From Acidobacteriaceae bacterium dw_441 (GTDB lineage Bacteria; Acidobacteriota; Terriglobia; Terriglobales; Acidobacteriaceae), in contig JAAVVA010000006.1 in assembly GCA_018449715.1 (NCBI GenBank), positions 331,225 through 395,224 of the forward strand: a stretch of 64,000 bases of DNA. Direction: 5' to 3'. The position numbers and the translations under genes are program-made. The stretch's first letter is position 1. The number at the start of each line of letters is the position of its first letter. Below, piece by piece: positions 1 through 7,340 of the stretch. Below the pieces are notes generated by a model, which had not been told where the DNA came from, made no database searches, and saw only the letters and a list, made by a program, of their open reading frames with translations.

Positions 1-396
1 GAAGTTGAGTATCTGGCGTGGGCTTTTGAAACTCGGAATCATGACGCCGAACGATGGCTGCGGAGCAGCAAAGACGAAAGGCAGGAATTTTTCACACCTG
101 CGAAACTTAGGAAGGCTGCTGGAGACCGGTTTCGGAGCAAAGATTATGGATACCACTGTGAGTTGGGTGGTCATCCCGTCCCGACCTCAGCGATTCTTCT
201 AGATGGAGAAGCTTCGATCTCCCAAATGCTCCTGTCCGATTTACTCGGACATGCTGGCCGCATCTGGGATCACCTGATAGGTTGGGCGCGCTTGCAGAAT
301 GAAGGCTTCGTCCTTGAACCTGCCGCTGAAATGAGTGCCAAGTTTGCTGAGTGGAAATCCAAAGATACCCTCGTAGACCTGCCTCCTCCACCATAG
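1..396 (+). CDS. 3' end of an unrecognised protein gene (runs off the left edge)
   Basis: Reading frame 1 is open from the first base to a TAG at 394-396, giving the last 131 residues of a protein whose start lies outside the window. The reading looks like a real soluble protein: charged N-terminal part (EYLAWAFETRNHDAERWL), a segment ending YHCELGGHPVPTSAILL, then an amphipathic helical part with DLLGHAGRIWDHLIGWARL. No start codon is visible, so ORF calls that begin at internal ATGs miss it. I do not recognise the family with confidence; the composition recalls uncharacterised all-helical accessory proteins. It sits on the element side of the tRNA-Asp-like fragment at 735-779, so it probably belongs to an integrated element. 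Confidence 0.6.
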   Translation, partial: EVEYLAWAFETRNHDAERWLRSSKDERQEFFTPAKLRKAAGDRFRSKDYGYHCELGGHPVPTSAILLDGEASISQMLLSDLLGHAGRIWDHLIGWARLQNEGFVLEPAAEMSAKFAEWKSKDTLVDLPPPP

Positions 397-734
397 TCCT
401 GCAGATGAATCGGCACCTAATGGAAGTATGCCTCTTCACCCGCACAGAGAGTGTAGAAGGGTCAACTTGGCCCACATCGGTTCTTGGCTGTCGGCTTGTC
501 GTGACCGAATTGCTCGTCCACTGCTACTAACGGTGCCTGCTGCGGCGACACGGCTGCTTCAGTGGTGAAATAGGCCTCTTTATGCCGACCCGAAACCCAA
601 GGCTGGGCAGAGGTCATTAGGGCAGAGGACGTGGGTTCAATAAGGGTTCAATAGGCGTTCCTTACCGTTCCTCAGGGCTCCAAAAGTGCCAGCCGTTGGC
701 CCCTGTTTCCAATCAGTTACGGTCTTCTGGTGCT
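397..734. other. gene-free stretch with decayed copies of a tRNA T-arm
   Basis: No convincing ORF is seen here. At 606-615 and 621-641 are two degenerate copies of the tRNA piece found intact at 742-762: ggcagaggtc, and ggcagaggacgtgggttcaa against ggcagaggtcgcgggttcga. The second differs at only a few positions. They look like remnants of earlier attachment sites or tRNA fragments. Confidence 0.4.
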
Positions 735-779
735 CTGTCACGGCAGAGGTCGCGGGTTCGAGCCCCGTCGTCCCCGCCA
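735..779 (+). other. 3' half of a tRNA-Asp-like gene, probable attachment site
   Basis: The stretch contains an anticodon loop CTGTCAC (735-741, anticodon GTC), a 3' anticodon-stem strand, a T-arm with loop TTCGAGC, the 3' acceptor strand CGTCCCC, discriminator G and encoded CCA (777-779). The 5' acceptor strand GGGGACG and D-arm that should lie about 35 bases upstream are absent, so this is not a functional tRNA gene. Break points in the anticodon loop are typical of tyrosine-integrase insertion into tRNA genes. The transcription terminator follows on this side, so the inserted DNA is inferred to lie to the left. Assignment to Asp rests on the loop only. Confidence 0.6.
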
Positions 780-797
780 TAAACTAAAGTTTATGGC
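776..797. repeat. perfect 22-base inverted repeat at the tRNA 3' end
   Basis: GCCATAAACT and AGTTTATGGC are perfect 10-base arms separated by AA. The left arm includes the encoded CCA of the tRNA fragment. It may be part of the integrase core site or a tRNA processing or termination hairpin. Confidence 0.45.
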
Positions 798-833
798 ACG
801 ATAATTAAGATTCAGTCCATAGGACCACAGAAG

Positions 834-860
834 GGCGCTGAGAAAACTCAGCGCCTTTCT
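834..860 (+). terminator. rho-independent terminator after the tRNA fragment
   Basis: GGCGCTGAG, loop AAAA, CTCAGCGCC, then TTTCT. The stem is 9 bp and is extended by flanking A-T pairs. It sits 55 bases after the tRNA CCA and probably was the terminator of the intact tRNA gene. Confidence 0.65.
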
Positions 861-884
861 ACTGTTTAGAAGTAGCACTCAACA

Positions 885-920
885 AAGAACCGGATGCGCC
901 TTACGGCGCATCCGGTTCTT
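885..920 (-). terminator. terminator of the first TonB-receptor gene
   Basis: A perfect 16-bp stem (AAGAACCGGATGCGCC and its complement, loop 901-904) lies just after the receptor stop at 936. It is followed on the minus strand by a T-rich TTCTTTGTT. The symmetry suggests it may also work on the plus strand. Confidence 0.75.
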
Positions 921-935
921 CAGTTGGAAGAAGAG

Positions 936-3900
936 TTAGAAAGAAGCTCGCAGAGCGAACTGGATCTGTCGCTGCGCATTGGGGTTGATCAGGTTTGAGA
1001 TCAGCCCCGCTCCAGAGACAATACCTGTCGCCGAAAGCACGGTTGCGTTCGGCTCTCCATAGTTCGGGTGGTTGAGGATGTTGAACATCTCCGTGCGGAA
1101 CTGCAACGCCCCCGCATCTCCAAGCCAGCGCAGCTTCGTATCCTTCACGACGGAAAAGTCGAGGTTCACGTAATCCGGTCCACGCAGCGAGTTGCGGCCA
1201 ACGTTGCCAAGATATCCCGCCGGAGCCAGCGTATACATGTGTGGATTGAAGTACTGCGTCGTTCCATGCTGAATGACCTTCGAGCGATCAAAGATCACCG
1301 CGTTCGGGTCCAGTGCTTTCGCTGAAGTCAGGTTGGCCTCCGTCACATACGACGGACGCTCCGCGCCGATTCCATTGTTCACCCCAGAGCGCGAGTTGTT
1401 GAAGCTGACCTGCGGCGTGAACGGCAGGCCGCTCTGCGCGGTGAAGATCGACGAAACCCACCATCCACCCAGCAGCGTCTTCTGACGCGAAGGCGTGGGC
1501 AGGTGATAGATCGCATTCAGACGGAGGTTATGCGGCGTATCGAAGACCGAAGAGCTCCGGTCCCAGCGTGAGTTGTAAGGATTCGGAGACTGCAGAGGCG
1601 ACGCAGCCGTCTCCGCGATCACAATCGCCTGACCATTGTCGATAAGACGCGACCACGTATACGAGGCCTGGAACTGCACCTTGTTACGGATATTCCCGGT
1701 CACCTGGGTCTGCAGCGCGTGGTAGCTCGACTCCGCCGTTGATTCTGACTGAAGAATCGAGGCGAAGTTCGGGTTGAGACGCGTTCCCCCCGGAGCCCAG
1801 TACGGAACGCCATCCGTAATCTGCGTGGCCTTGTTCGGGTTCACTTCGGAGTTTCGCATCAGGTGTACGCCACGTGTTCCGACATACGCAACCGTTAAGG
1901 TTGCAGATGCAGGAAGCTGCTGCTGTACCGACGCAGTCCAGCTATCGAGGTACGGCTGCTTCAGGCGGTACTGGATCGGTTGCACCGAGGGGCGAACCAC
2001 CGAATCCGGAGTCGGGAACGGAATGGTCGCCGTGCCAGCGGCGTTGGCCGCAAGCGATGTGACCGGCAGACCGAGCTTCCAGGTCGCGGCAGCCTGCCCC
2101 GTAAACGAAGGAGCAACGACCGAGCTAAACGGAGGCGTTGCGGTCGAGACATTGATGTAGGACTGCGGCAGCGGCGTCTGATCGTAGAGCTGCACAAAGC
2201 TGGCGCGCACAGCGGTCTTTCCATCTCCGCGCACATCCCACGCCAGTCCAACACGCGGGCTCAGGTTCCACAGGGAGACATTCTTGCGGATCATATTGCC
2301 CGCCTGAAACGAGGTCTGCGTGGGATCGACGAACGGAGATTCCAGCCACGACTGGCGTCCGCTCGTCTCATCCGGCCTCGACCACGGCTCATACCGCAGT
2401 CCCAGGTTGATCGTAAGGTTCTTGCGAATTTTCCAGTCGTCGCGCACGTAAAAGGCATACTCGTTCTGCGCGAAGGCGCGCGGATTGAGCGGGCCGGAAG
2501 CGCGGAAGGTGAACGAAGAGGGGTCGCCCGTAAAGAGCGAAACGAAGCTCGGGAAGGTGAAGATACCGCGCTGATTGACGGGCGAGGAGATGCTCGGCAC
2601 ATCGCGGTTGTACATCACACCGGCCTTGATCTCGTGGGCTCCATGCGTGTATAGCAGATCGTCGCGGAAGCTGTAGAAGAGCTTGCGCTGAAAGTTGTTC
2701 GAAACGCAGGCACCGTAGTTCGTGATGCCCGGAACCGTCAACGTACCCATGCCGAGTCCTACGTTGAGGATCGACGAACCACTGGGAACATCCGCCGAGC
2801 ATGTGATGTTGATCGTGATGCCCGTGTACGAGAAACCTGCGGTATTCAATAGCGACGGGGAAAAGACGTGCGTCTCGGAAACTGTTCCGAGGTCGCCGCG
2901 GCTCTTTCCGTTCTGATAGAAGTAGGGCCAGCCATAGTTGGTCGAGGGCTGCGTCGCCTTGTCGATCGTGTAGCGGAAGAACGCGGAATCCTTCGACGAG
3001 AAGGTGTAATCGACACGCGCCTGTCCGTAATAGTCGTCCTGATGCTGCGGGAAAACATAGGTAAACTGCGATGGGTTGGTCGCCGAGTAGCTGACGAGCG
3101 AGGTCGACGGACGAAGATCGCTGAGCACCTTCGCGGTCACATCGTTCACCGTGATGCTGGGCGTCGATGCCGGAAGCTGGAGTTGCGGGCACTCCTGATT
3201 CGTCAGCTTTGTTCCTCCAGCAACGACGCATCCCGGTCCAATGGTGGTCTGGGTCGTGGGAACAGGCTGGGCAGCCTTGAGCGCTTCAAAGACCGCGTTG
3301 AAGAAGAACTTGTCCTTCAGGATCGGTCCTCCGACGGAGGCTCCGAACTGGTTGCGGCGGAACGCCTGCTTAGGCTGCGTCGGCTGCAGCAGGGTGTACT
3401 TGGCGTCCAGCGCGCTGTTGCGAAGATACTCGAAGACATCGCCGTGGAACTGGTTCGATCCACCGCGGCTGGCGATCACCACCTGTGCGCCGAGAGATCC
3501 GCCGTACTCCGCAGGAACATACCCGTTGATGACACGAAATTCCTGAATGCCATCGACGCCAAGCGTCGCTCCGACGACCGAAGCACCCGCCGCTCCGGAG
3601 AGGCTCGTCACCGAGGCCCCATCCAGCAGCTGCGCGTTCGAGCGGATAGGCGCGCCGTTCGAGCTGAACCAGCTTCCGACCGTGCCGCCGTTCGCCTGCC
3701 TGCTCGTGTTCAGCGTGATGCCGGGCTGTAGAAAGACCAGGTCAACATAGTTCCTTCCGTTCAGCGGAAGGCTCGCCACGCGCTGCGGCGAGACATATCC
3801 GCCAAGCGTCGGGCTTGACGTATCGACGTCCGAGGAGCTTGCCTCTACATTGACGTGCTCGGAGATCTCACCAATCTCAAGCGACGCATCCTCGACGGTC

Positions 3901-4232
3901 TGGTGCGCAACCGAGATCGCGACCCCAGGAATCGTAACCGTCTTGAATCCATCGTGCTCGATCCTCAGAGCATACGAGCCAACCGGCAGCTCGATGAAGC
4001 GATAGCGGCCCTCGCTATCGGTCGCCGCAGAGCGAGTGATGCCCGTCTGTTCGTTGACAAGGTTGACTCGCGTATCAGTCAACACATTGTCGGAAGCGTC
4101 GTGAACGACTCCTTCGAGAGAGCCGGTGTTCAACTGGGAGAACGCCCTCGGAGAGAGAGCGGAGAACGACAAAAGAAACAAAAGAAAAACTCCGGCCAAT
4201 CGAACTGAGTTTTTCGTGTGTGTGAGTTTCAT
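936..4232 (-). CDS. Oar-like TonB-dependent outer-membrane receptor
   Basis: A protein of 1098 residues with a signal peptide (hydrophobic run VFLLFLLSFSALS, cleavage near AFSQ) and a carboxypeptidase-regulatory-like beta-sandwich at about 30-115 (GSLEGVVHDASDNVLTDTRV). A plug-like region with SLPLNGRNY follows, then a long beta-barrel ending in aromatic ALRASF, the usual outer-membrane assembly signal. Oar-like receptors of acidobacteria import unknown substrates or have adhesion roles. The start at 4232 was chosen over 4286 because GAGG lies 5 bases upstream and the signal peptide begins there. It lies 125 bases after the ABC ATPase gene on the same strand, with no obvious terminator between, so it may serve the same substrate as that transporter. 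Substrate identity is inference. Confidence 0.85.
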   Translation of the reverse strand: MKLTHTKNSVRLAGVFLLFLLSFSALSPRAFSQLNTGSLEGVVHDASDNVLTDTRVNLVNEQTGITRSAATDSEGRYRFIELPVGSYALRIEHDGFKTVTIPGVAISVAHQTVEDASLEIGEISEHVNVEASSSDVDTSSPTLGGYVSPQRVASLPLNGRNYVDLVFLQPGITLNTSRQANGGTVGSWFSSNGAPIRSNAQLLDGASVTSLSGAAGASVVGATLGVDGIQEFRVINGYVPAEYGGSLGAQVVIASRGGSNQFHGDVFEYLRNSALDAKYTLLQPTQPKQAFRRNQFGASVGGPILKDKFFFNAVFEALKAAQPVPTTQTTIGPGCVVAGGTKLTNQECPQLQLPASTPSITVNDVTAKVLSDLRPSTSLVSYSATNPSQFTYVFPQHQDDYYGQARVDYTFSSKDSAFFRYTIDKATQPSTNYGWPYFYQNGKSRGDLGTVSETHVFSPSLLNTAGFSYTGITINITCSADVPSGSSILNVGLGMGTLTVPGITNYGACVSNNFQRKLFYSFRDDLLYTHGAHEIKAGVMYNRDVPSISSPVNQRGIFTFPSFVSLFTGDPSSFTFRASGPLNPRAFAQNEYAFYVRDDWKIRKNLTINLGLRYEPWSRPDETSGRQSWLESPFVDPTQTSFQAGNMIRKNVSLWNLSPRVGLAWDVRGDGKTAVRASFVQLYDQTPLPQSYINVSTATPPFSSVVAPSFTGQAAATWKLGLPVTSLAANAAGTATIPFPTPDSVVRPSVQPIQYRLKQPYLDSWTASVQQQLPASATLTVAYVGTRGVHLMRNSEVNPNKATQITDGVPYWAPGGTRLNPNFASILQSESTAESSYHALQTQVTGNIRNKVQFQASYTWSRLIDNGQAIVIAETAASPLQSPNPYNSRWDRSSSVFDTPHNLRLNAIYHLPTPSRQKTLLGGWWVSSIFTAQSGLPFTPQVSFNNSRSGVNNGIGAERPSYVTEANLTSAKALDPNAVIFDRSKVIQHGTTQYFNPHMYTLAPAGYLGNVGRNSLRGPDYVNLDFSVVKDTKLRWLGDAGALQFRTEMFNILNHPNYGEPNATVLSATGIVSGAGLISNLINPNAQRQIQFALRASF

Positions 4233-4357
4233 ACTTTCCTCGTGTTTAGATCGTGATAAGCCATGCGCATTACAGCCAGGCGCCACGGCGCGTTATTTCT
4301 ATATGCGGGGGGAATTGCGCCGAAGAACTTAGTCCCGTCAGGCGCGAGAACGATGAA

Positions 4358-5167
4358 TCAACAACCAAAGGGCCGCGCAAGGGCAGCCGTGGAATCTTCA
4401 GTAGAAAGAACCTGCGCGGCCTCATCCGAGGTCTGCTCGTCTGTGATAAGACGGCTCAGGTGCCGGTGCATCTCAAAGATGGAAGCATCTTCTTCCGCGC
4501 GGGGACGAGGACGCTGATTGCGAACCCGCTCGCTGATCTGTGCGGGTTTTCCCTTCAGGACAAGAACCTCGTCCGAAAGAAATGCCGCTTCCAGCGTGTT
4601 GTGCGTAATCATCATGCCTGTGAAACGTCTCCGCAGCCAGATCTCCTGCAGCAGAAGACGCATACGGCGCGCACTCAACTCATCGAGCGCGCTAAAGGGC
4701 TCATCGAGCATCACGATGTTCGGACGAATCGCTAGCGCACGCGCAAGAGCGACACGCTGCCTCTGTCCACCCGAGAGCGTGAGAGGATACGCCCTGCGGT
4801 ACTCCTCGAGATGAACATCGGACAATGCCGACAAGGCTTCCGAACGATCGACTCCCGCAGCGTCCGTGGCGATGTAAAGATTCTCTTCCACCGTCAGCCA
4901 CTCCAGAAGACGCGGCTGCTGAAAGACCATTCCAACACGGGGCTTCTCCGAGGCCGAGCCAAAGCGAATGCTTCCGCTGTCCGGCCTCTCAAGCCCCACC
5001 GCAAGATGCAGCAGTGTCGTCTTGCCGATGCCCGACGGACCGATGATCGAAAGTAACTCGCCTTCCTCAATCGAGAACGACAGATCCTGCAGCACCGTGC
5101 GGCGCGTGCGCTTATCCGTCGTCGCATACGACTTGCTGATATTGGAGAATTCGATCGCCGCGCTCAT
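4358..5167 (-). CDS. ABC transporter ATP-binding protein, sulfonate/nitrate/taurine type
   Basis: A 269-residue ATPase of the SsuB/TauB/NrtD family that would energise uptake through the permease encoded just upstream. Walker A is GPSGIGKT, the signature is LSGGQRQRVALARAL, and Walker B plus D-loop is MLDEPFSALD. The start at 5167 overlaps the permease stop as ATGA (5164-5167), indicating translational coupling; a longer reading to 5188 would add seven residues with no extra support. The C-terminal about 50 residues are an extension of unclear role. Order on this strand is binding protein, permease, ATPase, which is a complete importer. Substrate class is inferred from family and from the cysteine-codon leader upstream. 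Confidence 0.88.
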   Translation of the reverse strand: MSAAIEFSNISKSYATTDKRTRRTVLQDLSFSIEEGELLSIIGPSGIGKTTLLHLAVGLERPDSGSIRFGSASEKPRVGMVFQQPRLLEWLTVEENLYIATDAAGVDRSEALSALSDVHLEEYRRAYPLTLSGGQRQRVALARALAIRPNIVMLDEPFSALDELSARRMRLLLQEIWLRRRFTGMMITHNTLEAAFLSDEVLVLKGKPAQISERVRNQRPRPRAEEDASIFEMHRHLSRLITDEQTSDEAAQVLSTEDSTAALARPFGC

Positions 5168-5988
5168 GCCAGCTTCGTCCTCCTCCATCGCGTAAGGCGG
5201 TGCTCAATCGTCTGCAGAATGCCGTACTCGATCACCAGCATGACGATGCCGAAGAGGATCGTCCATGCCAGCACTCCAGCAACATTCTGCGTGCTGAACT
5301 CCGAGTTCAACTGGTAGCCGATTCCGCTGGACATACCGAAGATCTCAACCAGCACCATGATCTTCCACGCCAACGAAAAGCCCACGCGCACGCCACTCAA
5401 CAGAAACGGTGTCGTTGCTGGAATCCAGAGGTAACGGATGCGCGCCCAGCGCCCCACGCGATAGACCTCCGCCATCTCGACCAGCGAGTTATCAATCGAA
5501 CGAATTCCCTGCTCCACCTGCACCGTCAGGGCCGGAGCAACTCCAAGAGCAAGCGCCACCACGGGAGTCAACCAGCTGACTCCGAACCAGATGACGCACA
5601 ACAGCGCCCACACAAGCCCCGGAATCGCAAGCCCCAGCACAATGCCAGGCTGCAGAAAAGCGGCCATCATACGATTGCGCGCAGAGAGCACTCCCAGCAG
5701 CAGAGACACGGCCGAAGCGAAGAAGAGCCCCGATACGATGCGCACCAAGGTGATCCAGATTTCGCGCCATCCGTCGCCGGTTCTCGCAAGCGCAAACACT
5801 TCCTCAAAGATCGGCCCCACCCGCGGAATCAGCGGCGAGTGCAATGCCCGCGCCATGATCTCCCATCCGCACAGCAGCAGCACGCAGAACGCGAGCGGCG
5901 GCAAAACGGTCTGCGACAGCCTCCTGATCGAAGACCAGGAAGAACCGGCGACCTTTCCCTGCGGAATGGATGTGAGCGTGGTGGCCAT
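5164..5988 (-). CDS. ABC transporter permease, sulfonate/nitrate/taurine type
   Basis: A 274-residue inner-membrane permease of the SsuC/TauC family. About six hydrophobic helices are visible, starting with LPPLAFCVLLLCGWEIMA. The cytoplasmic EAA-type loop is present in the segment VGRWARIRYLWIPATTPFLL, which contacts the ATPase. The gene starts two bases after the binding-protein stop and overlaps the ATPase start as ATGA, so the three form one operon. No missing parts are evident. Confidence 0.87.
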   Translation of the reverse strand: MATTLTSIPQGKVAGSSWSSIRRLSQTVLPPLAFCVLLLCGWEIMARALHSPLIPRVGPIFEEVFALARTGDGWREIWITLVRIVSGLFFASAVSLLLGVLSARNRMMAAFLQPGIVLGLAIPGLVWALLCVIWFGVSWLTPVVALALGVAPALTVQVEQGIRSIDNSLVEMAEVYRVGRWARIRYLWIPATTPFLLSGVRVGFSLAWKIMVLVEIFGMSSGIGYQLNSEFSTQNVAGVLAWTILFGIVMLVIEYGILQTIEHRLTRWRRTKLA

Positions 5989-5990
5989 CG

Positions 5991-6974
5991 TTATGCGTGT
6001 ACCGCCCCCGAGGTGGACTTTTCATACACAGGACGCGAGGAGCGCTGAGTAAGAATCTTCGTCTTGACCGCCTCGTCGATCTGGCGGTCGATGTCGGCAA
6101 ACACCGAGTTGTCCCACTCGGTCGCATAGATCTCAGGAAGTCGCTTGGCAAGAAGCTGAATCGCCTTCGTATCCGAGTCCGGAATCCCCATCGAAGCATG
6201 AAGCTCGCTCGCAAGCTGCGGCTTTGCCTTGATCTGCCGATTCACGGTCGCAAAGGCCTTCGCCAGAAGAGCAGCCGTGCTCTGATTGTTCTGAATCCAC
6301 TGGCGCTTCGCGGCAAGACCACCGAGGAAGAGCTTCGATCCGCGGCCCCACATATCGCGCACCTTGGCAATCTCGCGTGCGCCATTGGCAATCAGTCGGC
6401 TGGCAATCGGCTCAATCGTAATGACGGCTTCCACGTCACCGCGTTCAAACAGAGCAAGATTCGCAGTGGGAGGCCCGAAGATGACACGAAGGTCCTTCAT
6501 CAGGTCGATGCCCTGCAGGGATGCGGCCACACGCGCCTGGCGGAAGGTCTCCGAGGTCTGCGGCTGCGCAGCCACACTCTTGCCGATCAGGTCGTGCGGC
6601 GTGCGATAGCTGCTGTTGCCCTTCACGATCCACGAGCCATGATTGAGCAGACCCGGAGCGAAGATCAGGATGTCGTTGCCGCGAAGCTGCGACTCGGCAG
6701 CGCCCAGCGGTCCAAAGAAGCCGACGTCGATGGCTCCCGAAAGAAGCTGCAGCTGAACCTGCCCCGGATCTCCGCCAGCCCACTGCGGATGAAGCCCGCC
6801 AAGAAGCTGCGAGTTCCTCTCCAGCAGAGGCTTCCACACGGCTCCGGCCGTTCCGGGATTTGCCGCCTCAATGCGAATATCTCCCGCAGCGGCGAATGCG
6901 CGCGAGCCGAAAAGTTGCAGCGCTGCAAGGGAGAGCGTCTGCTGAAGCAATGTTCTGCGAGTTACAGATGTCAT
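5991..6974 (-). CDS. ABC transporter periplasmic substrate-binding protein, SsuA/NMT1-like
   Basis: A protein of about 327 residues with a twin-arginine-like export signal (VTRRTLLQQTLSLAAL) followed by a two-lobed NMT1/SsuA-type fold: GDIRIEAANPGTAGAVWKP near the start, SGAIDVGFFGPLGAAES in lobe one, and GDVEAVITIEPIASRL in the hinge. It would capture a small sulfonate-like or related anion for the permease. By my reading the mature protein has no cysteine and few methionines, which is common in proteins made under sulfur starvation. Two starts are possible: ATG at 6974, where the Arg-Arg signal sits well, or GTG at 6989. Neither has a strong ribosome site. It is the first transporter gene after the poly-cysteine leader ORF. 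Confidence 0.85.
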   Translation of the reverse strand: MTSVTRRTLLQQTLSLAALQLFGSRAFAAAGDIRIEAANPGTAGAVWKPLLERNSQLLGGLHPQWAGGDPGQVQLQLLSGAIDVGFFGPLGAAESQLRGNDILIFAPGLLNHGSWIVKGNSSYRTPHDLIGKSVAAQPQTSETFRQARVAASLQGIDLMKDLRVIFGPPTANLALFERGDVEAVITIEPIASRLIANGAREIAKVRDMWGRGSKLFLGGLAAKRQWIQNNQSTAALLAKAFATVNRQIKAKPQLASELHASMGIPDSDTKAIQLLAKRLPEIYATEWDNSVFADIDRQIDEAVKTKILTQRSSRPVYEKSTSGAVHA

Positions 6975-7076
6975 AACGGAATACACCACTTGTACTGCCT
7001 GTACTGATGCTCAGAATGTCTGATGGGATTTTTTGATTTCTATCGACCGGAGGATGACCGGCGAAGAGCGGCCAGG

Positions 7077-7196
7077 TTAGCGAACCCGACACATGCCCTG
7101 CAGACAGAGCGTCTCGACAGGACAACAACAGCAGCAACAACAACAGGAACAGCTGGCGCTGTTTGCCGAATCGGTCTGTTGTTGAAGAGAGATCAT
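7077..7196 (-). CDS. poly-cysteine leader peptide upstream of the ABC operon
   Basis: A 39-codon ORF: it starts MISLQQQTDSANSAS, then one Cys, a Ser and eight consecutive Cys codons (7122-7145), with further Cys at codons 31 and 36, so 11 of 39 residues are Cys. An AAGG lies 7 bases before the ATG. It ends about 100 bases before the binding-protein gene on the same strand and follows a terminator (7309-7330), so it heads its own transcript. Cysteine-rich leader ORFs that make sulfur-assimilation operons respond to cysteinyl-tRNA supply are known from mycobacteria, and the arrangement here matches that logic. The peptide itself is unlikely to have a function. The mechanism (attenuation or translational coupling) is inferred. 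Confidence 0.75.
   Translation of the reverse strand: MISLQQQTDSANSASCSCCCCCCCCPVETLCLQGMCRVR
7138..7184 (-). promoter_or_regulatory. predicted leader-mRNA stem between Gln and Cys codons
   Basis: In the leader transcript the Gln codons CAACAACAG (7184-7176) are perfectly complementary to CTGTTGTTG inside the Cys run (7146-7138, and again at 7131-7123). A ribosome translating or stalled on the Cys codons would open this pairing. A second feature is CCTTGGTAAAGG just before the leader ATG, which could pair with the leader's own ribosome site. Both are read by eye and not folded computationally. Confidence 0.4.
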
Positions 7197-7308
7197 CTTG
7201 CTGCCTTTACCAAGGAGGTAATTAACAAACTGCGAATATTTTAGCAGGAAACGACACACGTTGTCGATGATCGGCCACGGCCGCCGCCATCGCTCAACCG
7301 CAAAACAA

Positions 7309-7330
7309 AAGGGGAGGATTCCTCCTCCCC
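7309..7330 (-). terminator. terminator between the monooxygenase operon and the leader/ABC operon
   Basis: On the minus strand GGGGAGGA, loop GGAA, TCCTCCCC is followed by TTTTGTTTTG. It begins 10 bases after the monooxygenase stop (7341). This is a clear rho-independent terminator and implies a separate promoter for the leader and ABC genes somewhere in 7200-7305. Confidence 0.8.
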
Positions 7331-7340
7331 ATCCCACGTC

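Noticed and set aside
735..779. Functional tRNA-Asp gene
   Set aside because: The 5' acceptor strand and D-arm are absent.
2868..3731. Long plus-strand ORFs opposite the TonB receptors (also 1980-2654, 27268-28140, 35876-36895)
   Set aside because: They are antisense to well-supported receptor genes and their products are Arg/Ser-rich low-complexity shadows.
6975..7076. Riboswitch between leader ORF and transporter genes
   Set aside because: About 100 bases without a recognisable SAM or other riboswitch core; only short stems such as TGGCCG...CGGTCA were found.
7121..7146. Simple CAA/CAG repeat as the explanation of the Cys run
   Set aside because: The tract mixes TGT and TGC codons, sits in frame in an ORF with its own start and further Cys codons, and lies just before a sulfur-type transporter, so chance microsatellite is the weaker explanation. 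It remains possible.
7023..7244. Plus-strand ORF and a perfect AAGGAGGT at 7212-7219
   Set aside because: No start codon with a coding-like reading follows the motif. The ORF is antisense to the Cys leader and its Thr run is only the complement of the Cys codons.
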